From NCBI RefSeq assembly GCF_000205165.1, contig NZ_GL883887.1, forward strand, positions 1 to 64,000: a stretch of 64,000 nucleotides of DNA, read 5' to 3'. Both the position numbers and the translations under genes were made by a program. Shown here piece by piece: positions 61,831-64,000 of the stretch (its first letter is position 1; the number at the start of each line of letters is the position of its first letter). Origin of the DNA: Paraprevotella xylaniphila YIT 11841. Its GTDB lineage: Bacteria > Bacteroidota > Bacteroidia > Bacteroidales > Bacteroidaceae. The notes beneath the pieces are model-generated. The model was not told the origin of the DNA. It saw nothing but the letters and a program-made list of their open reading frames with translations, and did no database searches.

Positions 61831-63363
61831 TCATTTGTACTTGTACAGATATCTACCATCTTCTAAATACATAACGGGAGAAACATCATGCAAATCAATA
61901 TTTAGTGAATATCGCTCTTTTAAGTAGTTCAAATCCGACAACAATAGATAATAATCAGTTTGATTATTTTTATCCAACTTATCATAAAGGCGAATATCGC
62001 ATACATTAAAGTTATCACCGCATATATTCTGGTATAAAAGAATATTCTCGCAGATAAGTACACTGTTAGAGGAATTTGCTTGTATATATGTACTAACTGT
62101 TTTGGCCACCTTAAAACGCTCTTGATATTCGGTTTCTGACATCTTAAATCTGAGCGAATACGTATTATATAATGAAAAAGCCAATGCTATACACACTATG
62201 AATTTAATAGGTTTAACGAGTTTACTTCTTAAAGGTAGGAACATAATCGGAAGTAAGTAAAAGAAGTTGTTGATGTATCTGTAAGTTTCAAATGAGGAAA
62301 CATGTCCTTCTTTAATAAAGAAATAGCCCCTATAATGGGATGTATATAGCAGAAGATATGCAAAAAATAAGGTAAGAGGAAATACAATGTCTAATGACAT
62401 TTTCTTATTATGGAAAAAGAAGTAAATAAGCCATGCAATAGTAGCTGTAAGCACTAAGGAAAATGCTTTAAAACTGAACATCGCTTTAATAAAAGCTGGG
62501 AATAGTATCGACAAATAGCGAATTGAGAAAGTTGAATTTTCTATATCTTGGGATTCTATTTTTTCTATGTCAAAAACATTTTGAACGGATAGAAAATAGA
62601 TACAGACGATAAGTAAAAGGGATGTATATTTCAATATTTCTCCAGTGTATTTTTTTATCTCACATCTATATTTCCACAAAACCAAATAAATAATTTCAAT
62701 TGTAGGTAAAGTAAGCAATGCCAAATTTTCTCTTTTACACATAATCGCCACAAGAAAAGAAATAAGACATAGGACATAGTTATATATACTCTTTCTTCTA
62801 AAATAAGTATATACGAATACCAAACAAATGAAACTTGAAAATATTTCTGATAAGAAACAGGTTGTAAACAAGTTTATTATAGGTGCACAACAATAGAGAA
62901 CAGGAAGGATAAACCAATTCTCTTGATTCTTTGGAAGGATTGACAGTATGAGTAGAATAAAAAAAGCTATGCTTGTATTTGCTATGCTCAAAATGGTTGG
63001 AGACCATCCAAAAATGTTCGTAAAAAGAGACAGAAAGGTAGGATACATGATAAAATGCCCACCATAAGTAGAAGTAAGCATCGGTTCCGTAAGACTTCCA
63101 ACAGAAACGGCATCAATTAAAAAAGAAGTTGGAAATATGTCATACAAGAATTGCCTAGCACAAAAACTAAAAACATAAGCATCCTCATACTCCAATCCAT
63201 AAAAATGAGTACCATAATTGTATTTGAACAAAAGAGTTAGAACCAGACAAAGCAATATGCGCTTATATGGTCTTCGTATGGACTTATAATCATATATAAG
63301 TTCATGAATAAGCAGAATGAATAAAAATATGATTAGAACTACACACAGATAATATTGCCCCAT
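61831..63363 (-). CDS. GT-C-like multi-pass membrane glycosyltransferase
   Basis: The 510-residue protein has about 11-12 transmembrane helices and an acidic pair LEYEDAYVFSF in the first outside loop, like the catalytic region of ArnT/PMT-type GT-C enzymes. Base composition is far more A/T-rich than the neighbours. It is 6 bp after the GT2 gene on the same strand and would use a polyprenyl-phosphate sugar made by it. The family is assigned from topology. Confidence 0.65.
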   Translation of the reverse strand: MGQYYLCVVLIIFLFILLIHELIYDYKSIRRPYKRILLCLVLTLLFKYNYGTHFYGLEYEDAYVFSFCARQFLYDIFPTSFLIDAVSVGSLTEPMLTSTYGGHFIMYPTFLSLFTNIFGWSPTILSIANTSIAFFILLILSILPKNQENWFILPVLYCCAPIINLFTTCFLSEIFSSFICLVFVYTYFRRKSIYNYVLCLISFLVAIMCKRENLALLTLPTIEIIYLVLWKYRCEIKKYTGEILKYTSLLLIVCIYFLSVQNVFDIEKIESQDIENSTFSIRYLSILFPAFIKAMFSFKAFSLVLTATIAWLIYFFFHNKKMSLDIVFPLTLFFAYLLLYTSHYRGYFFIKEGHVSSFETYRYINNFFYLLPIMFLPLRSKLVKPIKFIVCIALAFSLYNTYSLRFKMSETEYQERFKVAKTVSTYIQANSSNSVLICENILLYQNICGDNFNVCDIRLYDKLDKNNQTDYYLLLSDLNYLKERYSLNIDLHDVSPVMYLEDGRYLYKYK

Positions 63364-63369
63364 TTTTCA

Positions 63370-64000
63370 CTACCCTTTCAAAATTTGCTTTATTGTATAA
63401 TATATTACTTGGCATCCATATTTCACTGAACGTAATAACCTTATAGATGATGAAAGATTGTCGTATCTCGCAGGGCAATATATTTCTTGTATTTCATACC
63501 CTTTTGAGAACGCTGCAATAATAATCTGATTGTCAAATATGAAATCATTTGAAAAATCATGATACATTATAGACTTAAGCACATCCTTTCTATAAGCCCT
63601 ATACCCTGTATGATATTCTGATAAATGTTTCTTGAAGCAGAAATTTTGGAATTTTGTAAGTACCCTATTACATAAATACTTGTATAGCGGCATACCATTT
63701 TTTACCGCTTCTAATCCTTTCATCATACGTGAGGCAAGAACAATATCTGCCCCTTGGAGAATCTTTTCTATAATAGCCGTTATCAATTTAGGGTCATATT
63801 GGTAATCAGGATGAAGCATTACTATTATATCAGCGTCCAATATTAACGCTGTATCATAACATGTTTTTTGATTAGCACCATATCCAAGATTTCTATCGTG
63901 TTTAATAATATGCCTGATGCAACATTCTTTGGCAACTTCTATGGTATCATCAGAACTAAAATCATCTACCAGCACAATTTCATTGACAACATCTTGAGGT
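63370..64000 (-). CDS. GT2-family polyprenyl-phosphate glycosyltransferase, 5' end cut by window
   Basis: The visible 210 or so residues hold EIVLVDDFSSDDTIEVAKE (nucleotide-sugar site), NLGYGANQKTCYDTAL, ADIIVMLHPDYQYDP (metal-binding region) and GYRAYRKDVL, the DPM1-like GT2 pattern. The reading frame continues past 64000, so the N-terminus is missing. No transmembrane helices are seen in this part. Confidence 0.88.
   Translation of the reverse strand, partial: PQDVVNEIVLVDDFSSDDTIEVAKECCIRHIIKHDRNLGYGANQKTCYDTALILDADIIVMLHPDYQYDPKLITAIIEKILQGADIVLASRMMKGLEAVKNGMPLYKYLCNRVLTKFQNFCFKKHLSEYHTGYRAYRKDVLKSIMYHDFSNDFIFDNQIIIAAFSKGYEIQEIYCPARYDNLSSSIRLLRSVKYGCQVIYYTIKQILKG

Overview
The window is a chromosomal segment of a member of the Bacteroidales (Bacteroidota). 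Three things point there. Promoters fit the Bacteroidetes pattern, a -7 box TAnnTTTG with TTG-type bases about 19-21 bp upstream (for example at 12479-12509, 19288-19319, 23690-23720, 32618-32650). Several genes are of Bacteroidetes type: a fused DHOD-B-like/glutamate-synthase-like flavoprotein, a DUF151-UVR protein, DUF5063, a sugar kinase fused to a RapZ C-terminal domain, and DUF3791/DUF3990 remnants. Many signal peptides and lipoproteins are also Bacteroidetes-like. The core chromosome is rich in G+C for this order (a 60-base line at 40501 has 35 G/C). The genus cannot be fixed from this sequence alone.

Layout. 1-3.1 kb: a sugar-1-phosphate nucleotidyltransferase, a decayed DUF3791-DUF3990-type module, a thioredoxin lipoprotein and an AraC regulator. 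3.2-10.7 kb: a tightly packed minus-strand operon (nucleoside permease, DUF151 protein, RsmE, an anchored protein, an ABC ATPase and permease, and a kinase-RapZ fusion). 11.1-15.0 kb: a propeller lipoprotein, a candidate small RNA, and an operon of a 23S-type rRNA methyltransferase, a 3'-5' exonuclease and DUF5063. 15-20 kb: ftsK, a LolA-like gene, trxB, rplU-rpmA. 20-33 kb: CorC-like and YidE-like membrane proteins, serS, the fused flavoprotein, an AAA ATPase, DUF486, a TtcA-like protein, two near-identical GH43 lipoproteins and an exonuclease. 33-44.6 kb: a five-gene export operon (TolC, HlyD-type adaptor, two 817-residue permeases around one ATPase). It is divergent from an NtrC-type response regulator and its sensor kinase. 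A sigma-54-like promoter and paired dyad sites lie between the two operons. 44.9-49.1 kb: a PD40-like protein, a nucleoside phosphorylase, a GAF-type fRMsr and mnmE.

49.1-61.8 kb is integrated mobile DNA that starts at the 3' end of mnmE. It carries three tyrosine recombinases, several excisionase-like HTH proteins including one with a zinc-ribbon-like start and four HTH repeats, a RecA-like ATPase, a DnaC-like helicase loader, a MobC-like protein and a MOBP-type relaxase. Two different integration modules in series suggest nested or tandem mobilizable elements. 61.8-64 kb holds two minus-strand glycosyltransferase genes of much lower G+C (20 G/C in the 60 bases at 62701). The last one runs off the window.

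Beyond the genes, the most notable items are a dispersed intergenic element built from 22-bp units at three places (10981, 30269, 44671), the sigma-54/enhancer arrangement controlling the efflux operon, a roughly 70-nt RNA with its own promoter and terminator that could encode a 14-residue peptide, and a kinase-RapZ fusion near its probable nucleotidyltransferase partner.
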